Assembly: GCF_009834515.1 (NCBI RefSeq)
Contig: NZ_CP019426.1
Coordinates: forward strand, 5,587,001 to 5,651,000
Reading direction: 5' to 3'
From: Pseudomonas sp. R84
GTDB lineage: Bacteria; Pseudomonadota; Gammaproteobacteria; Pseudomonadales; Pseudomonadaceae
Length of the DNA: 64,000 nt
Both the position numbers and the translations under genes were made by a program. This document shows positions 62,501-64,000 of the stretch, one piece after another. How positions within the stretch are numbered: the stretch's first letter is position 1; each line of letters starts with the position of its first letter. Under the pieces are notes generated by a model. It had not been told where the DNA came from, ran no database searches, and saw only the letters and a program-made list of their open reading frames with translations.

Positions 62501-63814
62501 ATGCTCAGATGGTGCTCGCGTTCAATCTTCCTCCAAGTGGTTCTCGGACTGATGCTCGGCATCGTCTGCGGGCTGACCCTTCCTGAATACTCGGCCCAGC
62601 TCAAACCGCTCGGCGACGGCTTCATCAAACTGATCAAGATGCTCATCGGTCTGATCGTGTTCTGCGTGGTGGTCAGCGGCATCAGCGGCGCCGGCGATCT
62701 GAAGAAGGTCGGGCGCATCGGCCTCAAATCGGTGATCTATTTTGAAGTGCTGACCACCATCGCCTTGGTCATCGGCCTGGTCTTCGCCTTCAGCACCGGT
62801 ATTGGCAGCGGCGCGAATATTCATCTGGAGCAGCTGTCGACCGCCGACATGGGCGATCTCGCCGAACGCGGCCAGCACATGCACACCACCACGCAGTTCC
62901 TGATGGACCTGATCCCGACTTCGGTGATCGGTGCCTTTGCCGACAACAACATCCTGCAGGTGCTGCTGTTCTCGGTGCTGTTCGGCAGCGCGTTGAATCT
63001 GGTCGGTGAAGCGGCTTCCGGGATCTCCCGGCTGATCAACGAACTGAGCCATGTGATCTTCCGCATCATGGGCATGATCGTGCGTCTGGCACCGATCGGC
63101 GTGTTCGGCGCCATCGCCTTCACCACCAGCAAATATGGCCTCGATTCCCTGCAACATTTGGGCAGTCTGGTCGGTTTGTTCTACCTGACCTGCATCGCTT
63201 TCGTCAGCGTGATTCTCGGCCTGGTGATGCGTGCTTCCGGCCTGCGCATGTGGCCGCTGTTGAAGTATCTGCGTGAAGAACTGCTGATCGTCATGGGCAC
63301 CGCCTCGTCCGACGCTGTGCTGCCACAGATCATGCGCAAACTCGAACACCTCGGCATTGGCAGCTCGACGGTTGGCCTGGTGATTCCGACCGGCTACTCG
63401 TTCAACCTCGACGGTTTCTCGATCTACCTGACCCTGGCCATCGTCTTCATCGCCAACGCCACCGGCACACCGCTGGCCATGACTGACCTGCTGACGATTC
63501 TGCTGGTGTCGCTGATCACTTCCAAAGGCGCTCACGGTATTCCCGGTTCAGCGCTGGTGATCTTGGCGGCCACGCTGACAGCGATTCCGGCAATCCCGGT
63601 GGTCGGTCTGGTGCTGGTGTTGGCAGTGGACTGGTTTATGGGCATCGGCCGGGCACTGACCAATCTCATCGGCAACTGCGTCGCCACTGTCGCCATTGCC
63701 CGTTGGGAAAAAGACATCGACGTCCAACGCGCCAACAAAGTACTCAGCGGTCAGCAGGGCTACACCTTTCAGCCGCGTAAAACAGCAACTCCGGCGCACC
63801 AGCAGGAGTTCTGA
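62501..63814 (+). CDS. dctA: DctA-family dicarboxylate/amino acid:cation symporter, variant paralogue
   Basis: This 437-residue inner-membrane protein belongs to the glutamate/dicarboxylate symporter family: eight membrane segments with re-entrant loops, DctA-like KPLGDGFIKLIKMLIGLIVF, and the IPTGYSFNLDG motif. It departs from the usual DctA at key sites: the NLDGT motif reads NLDGF, the HP1 region has GTASSDAVL rather than GTSSSE, and the GNGVAT helix reads GNCVAT. The substrate may therefore differ from succinate or fumarate. The gene symbol is given by family only. A GntR regulator follows 85 bases after its stop. Confidence 0.85.
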   Translation: MLRWCSRSIFLQVVLGLMLGIVCGLTLPEYSAQLKPLGDGFIKLIKMLIGLIVFCVVVSGISGAGDLKKVGRIGLKSVIYFEVLTTIALVIGLVFAFSTGIGSGANIHLEQLSTADMGDLAERGQHMHTTTQFLMDLIPTSVIGAFADNNILQVLLFSVLFGSALNLVGEAASGISRLINELSHVIFRIMGMIVRLAPIGVFGAIAFTTSKYGLDSLQHLGSLVGLFYLTCIAFVSVILGLVMRASGLRMWPLLKYLREELLIVMGTASSDAVLPQIMRKLEHLGIGSSTVGLVIPTGYSFNLDGFSIYLTLAIVFIANATGTPLAMTDLLTILLVSLITSKGAHGIPGSALVILAATLTAIPAIPVVGLVLVLAVDWFMGIGRALTNLIGNCVATVAIARWEKDIDVQRANKVLSGQQGYTFQPRKTATPAHQQEF

Positions 63815-63822
63815 TTTAACCC

Positions 63823-63882
63823 TGTAGGAGCTGTCGCAGACTGCGATCTTTTGATCTTGAGTCTGCGGCTATCTCCCACAGG
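63823..63882. repeat. GGAGCTG-type REP with decayed second arm
   Basis: TGTAGGAGCTGTCGCAGACT followed by GCGATCTTTTGATCT (63823-63857) is a slightly changed arm of the family; the following TCTGCGGCTATCTCCCACA resembles a decayed partner. It lies between the dctA-like gene and the regulator. Confidence 0.75.
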
Positions 63883-63899
63883 CACATGGAGCAAGACAA

Positions 63900-64000
63900 G
63901 TGATTACCACATCAACCGTCGTCAACTCAGTCGTTGAAAAACTGCGCGCCGCATTGGCCCGTGGTCAGTGGCGCTCCGGCGACATGCTGCCGGGCCAGCG
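63900..64000 (+). CDS. GntR-family transcriptional regulator (partial, N-terminal end)
   Basis: The reading frame from the GTG at 63900 runs to the window edge and gives 33 codons: an N-terminal winged-helix start with VVEKLRAALARGQWRSGDML, matching the GntR/FadR type entry helix and the PGQR turn. The ribosome site GGAGCAAGACAA is upstream. The effector domain lies outside the window, so its subfamily cannot be told. It is probably the local regulator of the dctA-like gene. Confidence 0.75.
   Translation, partial: MITTSTVVNSVVEKLRAALARGQWRSGDMLPGQ

Overview
The window reads as a chromosomal core segment of a Pseudomonas of the P. fluorescens type. The genes are dense, GC-rich and almost all housekeeping. 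Gene order matches, from memory, the P. aeruginosa PAO1 stretch from pilB through clpB, the pilSR and minor pilin region, ileS, obgE and morA to glyA. About fifteen REP-type palindromes of two families sit between genes. No phage, insertion sequence, CRISPR array or integron is visible.

Layout. Bases 173-4784: type IV pilus assembly genes pilBCD, with coaE and yacG in the same run. Bases 4790-9362: small conserved Pseudomonas genes (an ECF-type permease, DUF1780, MOSC, DUF3094), an NDH-2 type dehydrogenase, and a secreted EF-hand protein carrying EGKCG repeats. Bases 9425-17472: a chemoreceptor, a four-tRNA cluster (Asn, Pro, Lys, Pro), clpB with a heat-shock-like promoter, pgeF-rluD and bamD. 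Bases 17599-28329: the PilS/PilR two-component system, thiO, and the minor pilin operon fimU-pilVWX-pilY1-pilE, with fimT divergent. Bases 28301-35809: ispH, fkpB, lspA, ileS, ribF, murJ. Bases 36062-41505: rpsT, a CreA-like gene, proB, obgE, rpmA, rplU and ispB. Bases 41653-54535: small and hypothetical genes, a Fur-box-preceded small gene, fklB, two lipoproteins, a Lon-like protease, DUF3015 and DUF4105 proteins, a GreB-like factor and gdhA. Bases 54883-64000: ettA, the c-di-GMP protein MorA, glyA, a DctA-like transporter and the start of a GntR regulator.

How they work together. The pilus genes supply the motor ATPase, platform, prepilin peptidase, minor pilins, tip adhesin and the regulators of pilin transcription; the major pilin gene is not inside the window. 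The lspA-ileS-ribF and rplU-rpmA-obgE runs are typical growth genes with overlapping or closely spaced reading frames. Strong sigma-70-like promoters can be read for the tRNA cluster, rpsT, rplU and ispB.

The most interesting items are the EF-hand/EGKCG protein, which looks like a copper-binding RiPP precursor (HvfA or bufferin type) without its modifying enzymes nearby; an altered DctA paralogue whose promoter appears flanked by ACCGGT palindromes; a GreB-like protein lacking the acidic tip; a near-consensus Fur box before a small unknown gene; the minor pilin locus without pilY2; and the REP families.
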